This document shows positions 44,677 to 57,680 of a stretch of DNA of 64,000 bases, in pieces. The notes beneath the pieces were generated by a model, which was not told the origin of the DNA, searched no databases, and saw only the letters and a list, made by a program, of their open reading frames with translations. Origin of the DNA: Telmatactis stephensoni. Lineage: Eukaryota > Cnidaria > Anthozoa > Actiniaria > Isophelliidae. The position numbers were made by a program, and so were the translations under genes. Numbering within the stretch: the first letter of the stretch is position 1; every line of letters starts with the position of its first letter. The stretch covers positions 62,001 to 126,000 of the forward strand of contig JALIZF010001679.1 in assembly GCA_029948255.1 (NCBI GenBank), in the 5' to 3' direction.

Positions 44677-47600
44677 CTTGCAGATATCGAAGGAATGAAT
44701 CGTTCTTGAGCTTTAATTTTGCGACTTGAAGCCTCTGGCCTTCCCCCAAAATATAGAATTTTATAAAATATTATGGCACAATTTATTAATTTTGCATATT
44801 TTAGCTAAAACTTTAAAAAATGGAAATAAGCTTAATTATTGTGGAAAATATTCAGTTTCACTTTCTCTTAGACATTGATTAATGATGAATACATCTTTTA
44901 ATTTATTATTTAATATACCACAGTGTCAGCAGAAGGACCTTCTAGCCTTGTGTTCGTTGATGCCAACAATGGCGATGATGACAGTATTGAAGTTGTCACG
45001 ACAGACATGGCAGGAAAACTCAATATTGCTGAAGATGTGGCTGATGCTATTGGAGGAAATACAGGAGAACGAGAGGACATCGTTCAGGTGAAAATTTCAT
45101 TTGTAAGAAATTGATGGATGAAATTTATATTTATATTTATTTGAAAGTTTATATGCCTTTGACATCTATACACATGTCCCCAAAGTATTTCATACTAGAT
45201 AAAAATATACATGACTTCGTGTATGATCCTCAGTCAACCAAAATATTGAAAGTGGAATAATTATACAAATCTTTTATGTTCTGCTAGGCCATATTTTCAA
45301 GACAAATTTGTATGTATTTCCGTTTCTCATAGACTGTGAGCAGTCCCACTTTTCCCTCCAGAGTCAGTAAAGACATGTTTTTAGAATACACAGACAAGTG
45401 GCAAAGGGGACGAGTCAATTCTAAAAACTCGTCTTTATTGAATCTGATGGAAAAAGTGGGACTGCCCGCAATCTACATTTCTCATAGACATGGAGCTTTT
45501 GATAATCATGCAATAATGGGCTCAATAATTTATTTTTTCTTTATTTTAGGCTGAAAAACTCCCTAATAATACCATAAAGGGGTTGTTTTACAGTGTTCAA
45601 GACAACCTGGACACACACAAAAACAGAGTTAAATCCAAGCCATTACTAGGTAATACCAAAGATATTCTCCTACCTGTTTTTGCTTGCTTGCTTGCTTCCT
45701 TCCTTCCTTCCCTTCCTTCCCTTCCTTCCCTTCCTTCCCTTCCTTCCCTTCCCTTCCCTTCCTTCATCACTCCATCCCTTCCTTAACAACAACAACAACA
45801 ACAGCAACAACAACAATAACAACACTTTATTGTACACTCAGTCTTACTGCTACATAGTTATCTGATCATAGTTATCTCAACGGAAATGCGATGAAAATTA
45901 TTCCAAGCAGAGTAGTACAATACAAAATTGGGGCAAGGAATAAGAAATTAACCCTCGGTATCTAACATCCGACACATCCAATCTTAAGGGAGTGTGAGCA
46001 CAAGTTAAGTCAAGGAATCTCTAGGCATGATCTTCCTATTAAATGAGAGAAGTTGTCATGTCCATCATCTGACCATATATAGGCTCCACGATTTAAACTT
46101 GTGGAGTTGTCATGAGTAGAATTTCAGCACACCATGATACAATAAAATACAGACCTTGTTTACAGATTAGATACCTTTTGGACCATTCAATGAGCTTATA
46201 TCATGTAATTCCAAAAGTCACAGTACAGAAATATAATTACCATAGCTAGAAAGAGCACGTCAAAATTAGTAAAACTGTGAAGTTTGAATAAAGTAACTTT
46301 CAAACTCACGAAGATATGAATTTTCAAAAATCAAAATTTTGTATGAAAACATTCGCTGGTAGGAGCAAAGGTTTTCTTACAAATTCACACTTTTCAAAAA
46401 TTCATATTCTCGCGAGTTTTAGATTTAATTCCTTCAAACTTCACTGTCTTGCTAATTTTAACATGGTCTTTCCAGCTATGTTAATTCTTTTTCTGTTTTA
46501 CGAATTTAAAAATACCTGATAAAAGCTCATTCCAAAGCAAGTTTTGCATACAATCCTGATGCATTGTGATTTGAATAACACAGGAGTCCTGTAATTAAAA
46601 AAAAGCTACAGCACGATAGTTGCTTCGTACCCAGAGCCCTTGTTACTTTTGGCCTGCCATCAATCATGTCAAGCATGCACAGTAACATAATTTAACAAAT
46701 GAATGTGCGAGTGAGTGAATGAGTGACTCATTTGCATATTTGACCCCTCACTATCCATGAGTTAAAAAGGAATTGTGAAGTGTGTGTATTTCTTTTTCGC
46801 TATGGGGAATTGCATGAGAATTGCATGATGATCGATCGAAAGGAGATGACTGTACACTCTTGGAGAAGGGGTACTCCCCTATATTGGCCGAGTGGGGATG
46901 TCCCTCTCAATAGAGTACCCTTCTTGCTTCTGACCCTGGATCAGGGTATATAAAATGAAAGCCAACAAATTGATATGATTTTTTTGTCCATGTACCAAAT
47001 TGAATGATTTCTTCTGTTAGATGAAAAGATTCAAGAGGGAATTGCAGGATTGAATTCAGTCCTTCAAAAAGATAAATATAAAGACCTTCACCCTGTTGGT
47101 CATGAAGTCAAAGGTAAGAGATCTATTTAGGTTTTATAAAATAACTTGTGCACACTCTTATAATTGGCCAAAAAACGTGCTTGATGAGAGTATCAAACAC
47201 GCTCACATCACCTTTCTGAATTTTTTTGTAAATTTGTGCACTTGTTGTTTTATAAAAAATAAGTAAAAACCTGTTTTTCCGTGTTTGATACCCTGATCAA
47301 AACACTTGTGATGTTGGGAGAACACCCGACAGCTGTGAAAGCACTCTCCTATGGCTCGTTCTTTCACTATGCTCTCTTGTGTTCTCTCAACATCATGCAT
47401 GTTTTAAATTACAATATAACATACAGGGCTATGGATGGGTCTTATGATTTGATAGTCCTTCAGTGAGAGAGTCTTGCCCAAAGGGGGGGCTGATTGAAAT
47501 AACAGAGGTTATGATGAACTATAAATTGCCCCCTCTTTATAGAAAACACAATTTATACTCTGACTAATCAATTGGATTTGGAGACTTCAGAGCCACCTGC

Positions 47601-50600
47601 ACATGGCTATAGCCTGGTTAGGCTAGGGACAATGAAGAAAATAAGGGACAATGGAGAACTATAGAGAGAAATAAGTGAGAAAAGATCTAGAACTAATTAA
47701 GAAGTAGAATTGTGAGAGAGTGTTCCTGGAGCAATGTTATTTTGCAATAAAGATTATTTATTAATTATTTATATGTTTTGCAAATAATCATGATACTATC
47801 TTTATTAGAACTTTTGTCTGGAGCTGTCAAATATGCCAATGACAGTGGAACATCACTAAAGGCTGCCAGAGAGCTTTTAGAGAGTAGTTTGTCTGTCTAT
47901 AAACAAGCTTGTGAAAGTGTAGCAGACAAGTTAGAGCTCTCTAATGAGAGCACCACTGCTTTGGCTGATCATGAAAGAATTGAACGAGAACGACTAGAAG
48001 CAGTGATCAAGAGGAAGAACATGGAAGAAGCCAATGCAAAAAGGGAGGAAGGAATGGAGATGATAGGTGAGTTGATCGAGTAAGACATTTTAACATTATT
48101 TTTATCTGATTTTTGTGATTTATTCAAAGGATTTGCATTTTGTTGCCAGACAGCAGACTTGGTATATAACGGCCTACATTGTACCAATTATTTCCACTAC
48201 TGATTGACAATCTAGCCATAGACGACTTTCAAAAATGGCGGCCTAGTACATGAGAATGAGGCCACAAAGGCCTTGTTACCTGAAAATAAGCGTGGCGACA
48301 CTTCTATTGCTATCAAAGACGATGTGTTCCTTTTCCTTTTAAAATACCTATTTTATGTGCATTTTACAGGATAATTTTTATATATGTAGAATCATTTGAT
48401 GCGATGTTGATTTTGGAGGCCTTTCTAGCCTCGTTATCGTGAACAATGAGCCCGCCATTTTTGAAAGTCGTCTATACTCCAGCCTCTTTTCTGCTTATCT
48501 CTCCTCCTTAAGCCGTGGCTATATGGACAACTTTTTGCTTCCACAGGCAATGCAATTTTTTGACACCAGCAACATTACATGTATAATAATTATTTCATGC
48601 ACCATATTTGTTTATGAAAACCAGTCCTTCATGTCACTCGCCTTAAATTGCCAGCATTTGCTGCCAGCATTTGTCCCTCGTTTAGCAACCACATTCATTT
48701 GGTGATTTCAAAAAAATGGCATTGCATGAGCAAGCAAAAAATTGCTCACGTGATCATGGCTTTGATGGTATCTCATTATATTCTTGCAGAAAAGAGTATA
48801 GAAGCTGCCAAGGTTGACACAGTATTGGTGATTACAAAACAAGCCAAGGAAGAGGAAGAGAAAATACTGATAAAACTTACAGATCAGAAAAAGAAAATTG
48901 AGGAAAATGTTGATTCTGAGCTTGATGAGCTTCACCTGATAAGTCTCAACTGCGAAGGTGATATCGATACCATAGGTAAGACATAAACCAATAAGTAGAG
49001 GATTAAATAAATTAAATAGATTAATTATAGTGAATGAATGAGTGGGTTGGTCAGTCCGTCCATCCATCCATCCGTCGGCTGGCCGGTTGGCCGGTCGGTC
49101 AGTGAGATAGAAAGACAGTGATTAAGTTAGTATTAAAGCTTGATGTCAATGTCACTTTACTTTGAATGTTGGGGACTGGAAAAATGCCATGTACATGCCT
49201 ATATCCTCTTAGTCTTCCTTCTCTACTTACCATTAATACAGAGAAAAGCTTGGACACTCTTGAACAATCAGCTGAAGCTGCATTCAACAAGTACACAGAA
49301 AAGGACAAGGGACTGTGTCTGCATTTGCAAGAGAACAGGAATGAACAAGAAAAATTGAGAAAAAGGCTTGAGGAGCTAAAGAATCAAGAAAGCGCCCTTG
49401 AGAAGAAGAGAGACGAGGAAAGCAAGACACAGCAAAGATCTGAACAGGTAAGTTATTGGAAAAGCTAATAAATTATTATTGATTGCATGCATACGATGAA
49501 TGAGATTGTACAGTATCAGAGTGACTTCAATAAACATTTTTGTTGATAATTATTGCTTTCCATGTTTTGTTACTAGACTAAGAAAAGAGCTAAAAGAGAG
49601 TTGGAAGACTGGAAGACACAGATTGAAGAACTCTTCAGATGGTGTCAGGCTGCAATCACAGTGTTAACACAGTTCAGAGGTAATGGATTGTTTTCCTTTA
49701 CTGTGCTATAATTGGAATATTCTCCTTTAATTTGCAGCCCTGTTCATTCTCATCACAAATGTGGCTGTGTAAAAGAATAACCATGGAAGGACTATTAATA
49801 TTTTTTTTAATTTTACAGAGGGAGCCTTTAAGTTGATTAACAGTTCTATTGAAAGTAAAGAGCAAGAAGAAAAGAGACTTCATGAACTAGATGTTCTTGC
49901 ACACAAGACGTTCAGAGATGCTCTCGTTGCTGCTTCAGTAGACTGCAGAGAAAGCATTGAACAGGCTGAGCAGTCTCTTGCAGTGATCAAAGACAGGGTG
50001 AGAAATTATGCATTTGAATGTTACTACAGTACCAATCCCTATACATTAATTTGAATAAATGCTCATGGTAATAGTGTTCAGACAATGGTAAGTGGTTGAT
50101 AAATGGGTGGTAAGTGGTCGATAAGTAGTTGGTAAGTGGTCAATAAGTGGTTGGTAAGTGGTTGATCAGTATGTGGTTGGTAGGTGGCTGGTTAGTGGTA
50201 CATGATAAGTAATCAGTAAGTGGTTGGTAAGTGGTCCATTAGTTGTCAGTGAGTGGTCAATAAATGGTTGGTAAGTAGTCGATAAATGGTTGGTAAGACG
50301 GCAAGGTAACAGTTGGTAATGTAACAGTTAAGGTGTGTATAAGGCAATGGTGAGATATCTCTCCAAAATGATATTTCTCAACACCTTGCATTATTATTGT
50401 ATTTGTCTGTTTAGATGGAAAGGAGCAAAGCAAATCTCAAAGATGCTGCAAGGAAAGGTGTGCAATTTCTTGTTCAAGAAATCAAAGAAGAACTTCAAAA
50501 AACCAAAGAGAACTACAGTAAATGCAAAAGCCAAAAAGCTCAGAATGAGATGAAACTTAAAGAGTACAAAAAAGACATTGAGGCTGTTGATCAAAGACTG

Positions 50601-51314
50601 GAAGCACTTGGACAAGTCTTGCAGTCATTAGATAATATATGTAAGCATTTTTGTGATCTTCCAAATCTTCATGATGCCTTAATCTCTTCCGTTCTTCTTC
50701 CACTTCTTGCAGTCCTCGGTCTTCCTTTCTTTACTACTTCTTTGTCCCTCATACGTCCTCCCTTAAACCCATAAATCTTCATCTTTCCCCTCTATATGTT
50801 AATTTCCCTTTCCTTCTTTTAAACATCAGCCATTCATCGTAATTCCTTCTCCTTCTCCTATATTTTTGCTTACAATATTGCTGTCAGGTAAAATACAGCT
50901 GCAGTGAACCCTGGCAGACATTTTTTTAACATATTAAGTGTCAGACCACATAATTATGGTGAATGGAACCTGTTTGGCACAAGTTGCAAAAAAGCTGCAA
51001 AGTGCAGGGTCATTAATAACATGTACAATTGTGCCTATAGTTGCCAACAACAATACATGCTGATGTATCAAGGCATTTCATCCTTTCAAGATTGGATTTC
51101 CAAATGCAGTACAACCTGACCTCACACAAAACACCTTAATTGTGGAGAGGTGGTCATTGTAGAGGTGCTGCATTAGTGGAGACCTGATTGCACATTTATC
51201 AAATGAATTACTTTTTCATTTTTAGATGCACAACATCAAAGAGATGTGGAAGCAGCCTGGGCACTGCATGATGATGATGATGGAGGGAGCTTGAACTCCT
51301 TGGACAGCATTTAA
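44564..51314 (+). CDS. Unrecognised coiled-coil protein, about 534 aa
   Basis: Exons 44924-45087, 45550-45649, 47021-47113, 47809-48066, 48790-48975, 49242-49447, 49577-49679, 49819-49997, 50415-50640 and 51226-51314 join in one frame with GT-AG introns. Exon 44924 begins TG TCA GCA, so an upstream exon ending in A would create a split ATG (MSAEGPSSLVFVDANNGDDD). A donor at 44564/44565 (GCGA/GTGAGT) supplies exactly that, but this start is inferred. After about 55 acidic residues the protein is almost entirely charged heptad-like helix (KLRKRLEELKNQESALEKKR and similar), ending DDDDGGSLNSLDSI. There is no signal peptide, membrane span or recognised domain. Exons 6 and 7 both start with EKS-[IL]-[ED] in phase 1, suggesting exon duplication. 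Function is unknown. Confidence 0.8.
45325..45480. mobile_element. Fold-back element in intron 2 of the coiled-coil gene
   Basis: GTGAGCAGTCCCACTTTTCC pairs with GAAAAAGTGGGACTGCCCGC; an inner AGTAAAGACATGTTTTTAGA block pairs with TCTAAAAACTCGTCTTTA. Confidence 0.75.
45690..45785. repeat. (CCTT)n microsatellite followed by (AAC)n
   Basis: CCTTCCTTCCCTTCC repeats run into CAACAACAACAACAACAGCA. Low complexity, intron 3 of the coiled-coil gene. Confidence 0.95.
46210..46480. mobile_element. Fold-back element related to 59735-59925
   Basis: AGCATAGCTGG-like ends and the arm AATTAGTAAAACTGTGAAGT pair with ACTTCACTGTCTTGCTAATT. GTAAAACTGTGAAGTTTGAA and GAATTTTCAAAAATC also occur at 59790-59860, which marks a dispersed family. 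Confidence 0.7.
48218..48475. mobile_element. 258-bp MITE with ATAGACGACTTTCAAAAATG ends
   Basis: The left end ATAGACGACTTTCAAAAATG and right end CATTTTTGAAAGTCGTCTAT are exact complements, with AGGCC blocks continuing inward. TA flanks fit a mariner-type target. Intron 5 of the coiled-coil gene. Confidence 0.9.
50085..50310 (+). repeat. GGTAAGTGGT minisatellite in intron 9 of the coiled-coil gene
   Basis: Units such as GTGGTTGGTAAGTGGTCGAT repeat about 20 times, starting some 90 nt after the exon 9 donor and on the sense strand. This is the third local occurrence of the same repeat theme (see 15628-16300 and 18700-19170). Confidence 0.9.
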
Positions 51315-51464
51315 ACATGATTGACTTTGATGAAAATCATCAAATTCTCATTAAGACTGATGTGATATTGAAATGACATTACCAGGCCTATCACCGGACT
51401 TGAAATCCCTCCCTCTTTCAAATTCAAAGAAACAAAACGGTGAACATAAAATATGTATGTGCAA

Positions 51465-51470
51465 AATAAA
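51465..51470 (+). promoter_or_regulatory. Candidate poly(A) signal of the coiled-coil gene
   Basis: AATAAA about 150 nt after the TAA stop. Confidence 0.55.
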
Positions 51471-51869
51471 GGCTTAATTAGGATGAAGAAAACTAAAATG
51501 CTTCTTCCCAAGGTTCTGGTGATGGGCCATCAATATCAATTTATCGCTAGACAGTATGCTATTACTATGTTGCTGAATCATAAAGAGAATTGTGATCATA
51601 GTGAGGCAATTGCAATTCAAAAATGCTTAATATTTGTACATTAACTTTTCTTGTTCTAATATATAGTAGAACAGGAAACAACATATTAATCTACTAAAAC
51701 CTCTCAAATTAGTGTTGATATGATACATTAAATTGAATGTACAGTGCCACACCAGCCTTACTGCACGCCCCATAAATACAGCCATCTCATTCTGGTCCAA
51801 CATATATATATATAGATATCACACTTATCTCAATATAGTATATGGCCTTATACCTTGTTGATGTGGCCA

Positions 51870-52061
51870 CAGGGGCGGATCCAGGGGGGTGTCCATAGAT
51901 GCACTCGTGTTCCTAGTGTACTTACTTATTTTTTTCTATAAGCTTCTTGTGAGATGACGTCATCAGATTCCATTGTTAGGAGGCTGCCGTCTTGGATGTG
52001 ACGTCATCTCTCAAGAGGCCTATTTGGGACAACCCCTTGGCAAAATCCTGGATCTGCCCTG
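51870..52061. mobile_element. GGGGCGGATCCAGG-ended MITE, second copy
   Basis: Left CAGGGGCGGATCCAGG and right CCTGGATCTGCCCTG; GGCCACA at or overlapping both edges may be a target duplication. The internal GATGACGTCATC / GATGTGACGTCATC pair is also inverted. Confidence 0.75.
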
Positions 52062-53091
52062 GGCCACAGCAATTTTTGGCCCATATGTGTAGTGTCATAT
52101 TGATGGGATTCCACTGTAGATTGTTGTATATAAAGATTTTACTGATGGGGAAATTAATATGATTGGTTTGATGTATATTCATTTGGTATTTAGGGGGGGG
52201 GGGGGGGGCACTAAAGCCTCATGACCAAACCCTCTCAGTGGTCATTGTGTTGACATCAGTTACACAGAGGTATCAGGATTATATATAGACAAAGGATATA
52301 GTTGTTTCAGTGCTATAAAACTAACATTTTAATTGACTATATGATATATATTGGATAGTACACCAATAAGATAGTTATATACAAATAGTATTATACTAGT
52401 TAGTGATATTAATATCAGTTGTAATTCAATATTATTTTGTGTTCTTTTGCTGTCATTTGACTACACACATATATATTGTTGTATTACTTGCTAATTGACA
52501 AAAAGACGGGATATTAAGCACTTCCTGTTATTCGTGTTTTCACAGCGACCAGTACAAATGCAATGGCAAAAGAAAGGATTTTGTTTTTCTTGGATTGGCC
52601 GGCTTGCATTTGTCATTGTGCTTATGCTTGTTTTTTGTCTCTTCTCACGTGTTGTTATTGGGTCTACAATATTATGCCTCTGTTGCTAGTGAAAGCCAGT
52701 TTTTTTGTAGTGCTTGCTGAGGTGTCAGCTTAAGTATTACAGAGTTGAGGGTATCATAAAGTTGCATGTTACAGAGTGTGCTACAAAGTAATCATATAAA
52801 GAAGTGTTCAGAAAAAGCATGAAATAGAAGTTTGATCTCTAGCTGCACTCATTTCAAAGTGACGATTATTGTTCGTTGAGTTGGAAATAAAAAGATTGCA
52901 GAAAAATAGACTGGATATTTGAATCCCACTTCATTTTTTTCTTGTCACATTTGTCTTTAAGCTTCTTTATTCTTGACTGCTACTTCATCCTCGGGGACAT
53001 GCCTAAGGGGGGAGGGGAAGGTAGAAAGTGGCGTAGCTTTCACTGCGCACGTGCGCACCTTAGTGGGCGAGGGGATCGAACTACCGGTAAC

Positions 53092-53229
53092 TTAGGGCCC
53101 GTTCACATGAAAGCAAGTTGTCCATGGTAGCAGGGATAACTCTTTCGTTTTCTTTTCCCTGGGGACGCAAAACAAAACTAGCTATCCCTGCTGCCAGGGG
53201 CAACTCGCCTTCATGTAAACGGGCCCTAA
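53092..53229. mobile_element. 138-bp TTAGGGCCCGTTCACATGA MITE
   Basis: TTAGGGCCCGTTCACATGAA and TTCATGTAAACGGGCCCTAA pair with one mismatch; AGCAGGGATA / TATCCCTGCT pairs inside. Confidence 0.9.
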
Positions 53230-55369
53230 ATTTCATGAAAACGTAAAAAACACATTTCACGAGACTTGGTTTTGGCATGCACAATGTACCAGGGCCGTAG
53301 CAAGGTCAAAAATATTACTTTGGGGGGCTTTCAGACTCTCAAGCCATACCCATTGACATTGAAACACAACTAGTGTTCATTTGTATCTAACATATCTTTA
53401 GTTTGCCTACCAAAAGTTAGGACATATCACATTTAAATATCTTGCCCAGAGGATTTTGGATTGCAAGTTCCATCGAATTCTCTTACAAATAGTGGCTTAC
53501 CAATAAATTAAATATCTTTAAATATTAGTCAAAGTCGTTGAAAAATATTGGGGGCGTGCGCCTCCACTGCCCCTCCCTCTGCTACGGCCCTGACCATTGT
53601 AACTTTTCAATCGATCACCCTGCACGCGATTTTTTTCTGTAATATTATGCGCAACATTGCAGGAGCTGTGAACACTCGATGTGGCATTAAACGAAACGTT
53701 ATAAAAAGTGTTGCATCATTGCGTGGTGTGTCCAGAGCTTTAGATGACATTTATATGCTTTCGGAATTTTCAACATTTTCACATCACAGAAAACTGCATG
53801 AGATGAAATGGTCGTTCACTGAGATGACATATCGGTACCACTTCCTTAATTTCAAGTATACTTGTTGGATTTAAACCTTCTCCATTCAGAGATCGAAAAG
53901 GGTTAAAATTCGAACTATGTTCATATCTAGGCTGTCACGAAAACGAAAACCACGTTTTATGTCGGATCCGTTAACGATGTAAATCAGAAAACCGTTTTAT
54001 CTATCAAACGTTTAATAGCGCTGTTTGCTAAAAATAATGCATCATTTATAATACATAGTGCCATATTAATTTCCACCTTCTCCATCCAGTCCATCCAGAG
54101 AAGAAGGTTAAAATCCAGACTATGCTCATATCTAGGCTGTCAAGAAAACGATAGGTGTCAGTAAAAGACGTTTATCAGAAAACTATTTTTATCTACGATT
54201 ATAAGTGTTTCATTTTAGAGCATGTGTAAGAAGTTTTGTTCGGGCGACGTTTGAACTCTGGCCCTGCCCACAACAGACGTATGCTTACTTGAGTAAAAGA
54301 ACGAAAAAAAATCGTCGAAATTTATCCGAATTTTCGTTACTGAAGCTCCGCGCCATCTGGAATGTGTGCATTAGCTCTGGAAATGGTAGCCACTAAGGTT
54401 TGAAATATACCAAAATCCAACTCATAACTATTTAAGTAGTCCAAGCTGGTTATTGCAATGTTGCGTGCAATTAACAAAACGTGCATGTGTTAACCCCTGC
54501 AACAGGCGCGCGCAATGCCCCAGAAAAAGCTCGGTTGTACTTCTGTAGCTGTTGCGCAAAATGTTGAGCGATCGTTTGGTATGGCTTCAGAAAAAGAACT
54601 CGTTTCTACTTCTCTAACTATTGCGCGCACCTGTTGCAGTGTCGGACACACGCACGATGCATGTTATGTACAATGTTACAAGCTACAGGGAAAATAACAT
54701 CTTGTGTTCTGGGTTTCTACATATTAAGCAACAAGCCCCATCAACAATAGCCCCAGCGCAGGTCGCATGAGACTATATGTATAGAATAATTTAGTCAGGC
54801 AGAGCAGTGAACTGACTTGAAAGATTTCATCATGTAATGAAAGCACTATGAAAGATTTAAAAGGTTTACTTTTTTGTGTTATTAAGTTTCTAGGCAGAAA
54901 TGGTATTTCCCAATATATTTTGAATACGACAATATATAAACTTGCGCGAGTTTGGCATTCTGCATCACGAGATTCTCTGCGTGTGGAGTTTTCGGGGATA
55001 CATTTTGACGAGATCAGTTATAATTTAATTTCTCGTCTACTTACACAATCAAACTAATATCGACCATGTAACTAACAAATTTGGTGTTAATATTGAAGAA
55101 CAAACGTGTACATGTAAACAACTACAAGCTTTGTATGTTTTAAAACGATGAGCTAAAAGTATCAATCCAAATTTTAAATCACCTTAACTTATAAAATAAC
55201 TTACCTTTGCTGATGTCTTAATCTGATTACGCTCTAGGGATATTCCTGAAATAACAGACGTGGATTCCAACTGAACATCTTCAGTGAGGTCGATCGATCA
55301 TTTCACTTTAATTGGAACGGAAATAACAATCCATAAGCAATGTACGTAACGGCTTGAAGCTTGCTGTAC

Positions 55370-57099
55370 TTAAGGTGTTTCAAAGTAGTTGTTGACGCGC
55401 TACACCTCTCATTTTAAATTCGCGATTTCATGGACTTCTTCTCGTCGGATCAAAATATCCTTTGGACCAATTATCAAGCAAAGATTGCATTTTTGAATGA
55501 TAGTAATTTTAAGTCAATCCGTGTTTTTACAGCAAAGATAATCAATGATCGTTTAAATCAGTCTTTCTAAAATATCTCCCGTTTACGATGAGCTTTTGAA
55601 AAACAAAAACATAGGCCTAAAACTTCACATTCATGCACACATACTTATAGTAAAATCAGAGAGTTTAAACAGAGCGATTTCGAGTACTAGACGCAAACAT
55701 TTTTTATGCGTATTTTGCGTCGCAAAAACTAAGGTATAGCTTGTCATGCAGAAGAGAAATACTCGGCGCTCAAACATATGCGCCAAAATACTGAAAACAC
55801 GTTGCTATATTGTTGTTCTTTCTCTCTGGTAAATTGCACTGGTTTAAGTGTTCATTTGGCGGAGTTATGATTTTTCTTCTGATAGTATGTGGGATTCACT
55901 AGCTGCGACAATTTTAACTTTCAAGCGGCGTAAGAGATATCTCTTCAAGTCATCACTGTTTAGAGCCCAAAATCACGGATACACTTACTCAAAGTATCAT
56001 AAAACACGCAGAAGAAATTTATTAAATTTGATGTAAAGCAACATTTTTAAATTTCACTTGAATACAGTGTTTCAAACGCGCCGGAGTAGAATCAAACCCG
56101 TGTGTACAAATGCATGACGATGGCGTGATGCTTGCTAATTATGTCATGCTACATTCCTTCGCGCCCGTGTTACGACGCATTTGCATATAGTGCCTTTACA
56201 CTAATTGTCTCGCCTTTGACTTCACCAATTTCGAGTTTTGTGTGATCCTTTCAGTATAGTTCCTAGTTTAAATAAAACCGCGGTATGCAAATGCGTCGTA
56301 ACACGGGTGCGAAGGAATGTAGCGCGACATAATTAGCAAGGATCACGCCATCGTCATGCATTTGTACACACGGGTTTGATTCTACTCCGGCGCGTTTGAA
56401 ACACTGTATTCAAGTGAAATTTAAAAATGTTGCTTTACATCAAATTTAATAAATTTCTTCTGCGTGTTTTATGATACTTTGAGTAAGTGTATCCGTGATT
56501 TTGGGCTCTAAACAGTGATGACTTGAAGAGATATCTCTTACGCCGCTTGAAAGTTAAAATTGTCGCAGCTAGTGAATCCCACATACTATCAGAAGAAAAA
56601 TCATAACTCCGCCAAATGAACACTTAAACCAGTGCAATTTACCAGAGAGAAAGAACAACAATATAGCAACGTGTTTTCAGTATTTTGGCGCATATGTTTG
56701 AGCGCCGAGTATTTCTTTTCTGCATGACAAGCTATACCTTAGTTTTTGCGACGCAAAATACGCATAAAAAATGTTTGCGTCTAGTACTCGAAATCGCTCT
56801 GTTTAAACTCTCTGATTTTACTATAAGTATGTGTGCATGAATGTGAAGTTTTAGGCCTATGTTTTTGTTTTTCAAAAGCTCATCGTAAACGGGAGATATT
56901 TTAGAAAGACTGATTTAAACAATCATTGATTATCTTTGCTGTAAAAACACGGATTGACTTAAAATTACTATCATTCAAAAATGCAATCTTTGCTTGATAA
57001 TCGGTCCAAAGGATATTTTGATCCGACGAGAAGAAGTCCATGAAATCGCGAATTTAAAATGAGGTGTAGCGCGTCAACAACTACTTTGAAACACCTTAA
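55370..57099. mobile_element. 1.73-kb giant palindrome bounded by TTAA
   Basis: Arm 1 (55370-56187, 818 bp) and arm 2 (56284-57099, 816 bp) are near-identical inverted copies separated by 96 bp. A 62-codon frame is identical in both (plus 55848-56036, minus 56435-56623). Outer ends are TTAAGGTGTTTCAAAGTAG and its complement, so TTAA stands at both borders. TTAA is the duplicated target of piggyBac-type transposons, which suggests a fold-back derivative. The few scattered mismatches (for example ATGCTACATTCC against GCGCTACATTCC) argue against a pure assembly mirror artefact. Confidence 0.88.
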
Positions 57100-57366
57100 A
57101 ACAATCATGGAAATTTATTGATCCCTCTTCAATCGACTAGATTTTGATTGGTTCTTCTATCTCCCTGGGGAATTGGGACAAATCGATGGAGTACAAGCTC
57201 GATGTTCCTGAAAACTTATTCATTTATTTTCTCTTTCTATTTATTTACAAAACAACTATTTTTTTATAGCTGGACTCTGATTGGTTCATTTCTTTCCCTG
57301 GGGAGTATTAGTATTACAATGAAACTTTGCCGAATAGACTACCCCAATTAGTCATTAAATTTATTA

Positions 57367-57680
57367 AGTGTCTAGGTAGCGCAGCGGTCTAAGGTGATAT
57401 CTAAAGGTATGGATTAGGGTCCGGATATCGTCTCCCTCCCTGGCCTTCGGGCTAAGATAACTGTAATATGTAGCACCGGGATAGCGTGGATGGGGCCGAA
57501 ATCTTCATCCTTAACGTAAGTCGATTCGATGTCTCAGCTTCTCAGAATGTCTCGGGAGAATCGTCCCAAAATTTCATTTTCTTTTTTTCTTTTTACAATC
57601 ATTCATTCAGTCTGTTATTTTATTTCCGGGGGGTGCTCTTTAAGGGATTACAGGTTCGATCCTCGTCGGCGCCGGGTTCT
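57367..57680 (+). repeat. SINE-like sequence with Pol III boxes
   Basis: TAGGTAGCGCAGCGGTCTAA at 57373 is a good A box. A B-box-like AGGTTCGATCCTCGTCGG stands at 57650, too far away for one tRNA unit. It may be two SINE fragments or one interrupted by an insertion. Not a functional tRNA gene. Confidence 0.5.

Noticed and set aside
55848..56623. Two identical 62-codon frames as a possible duplicated gene
   Set aside because: They are the same sequence in the two arms of the giant palindrome; no family resemblance or splice context.
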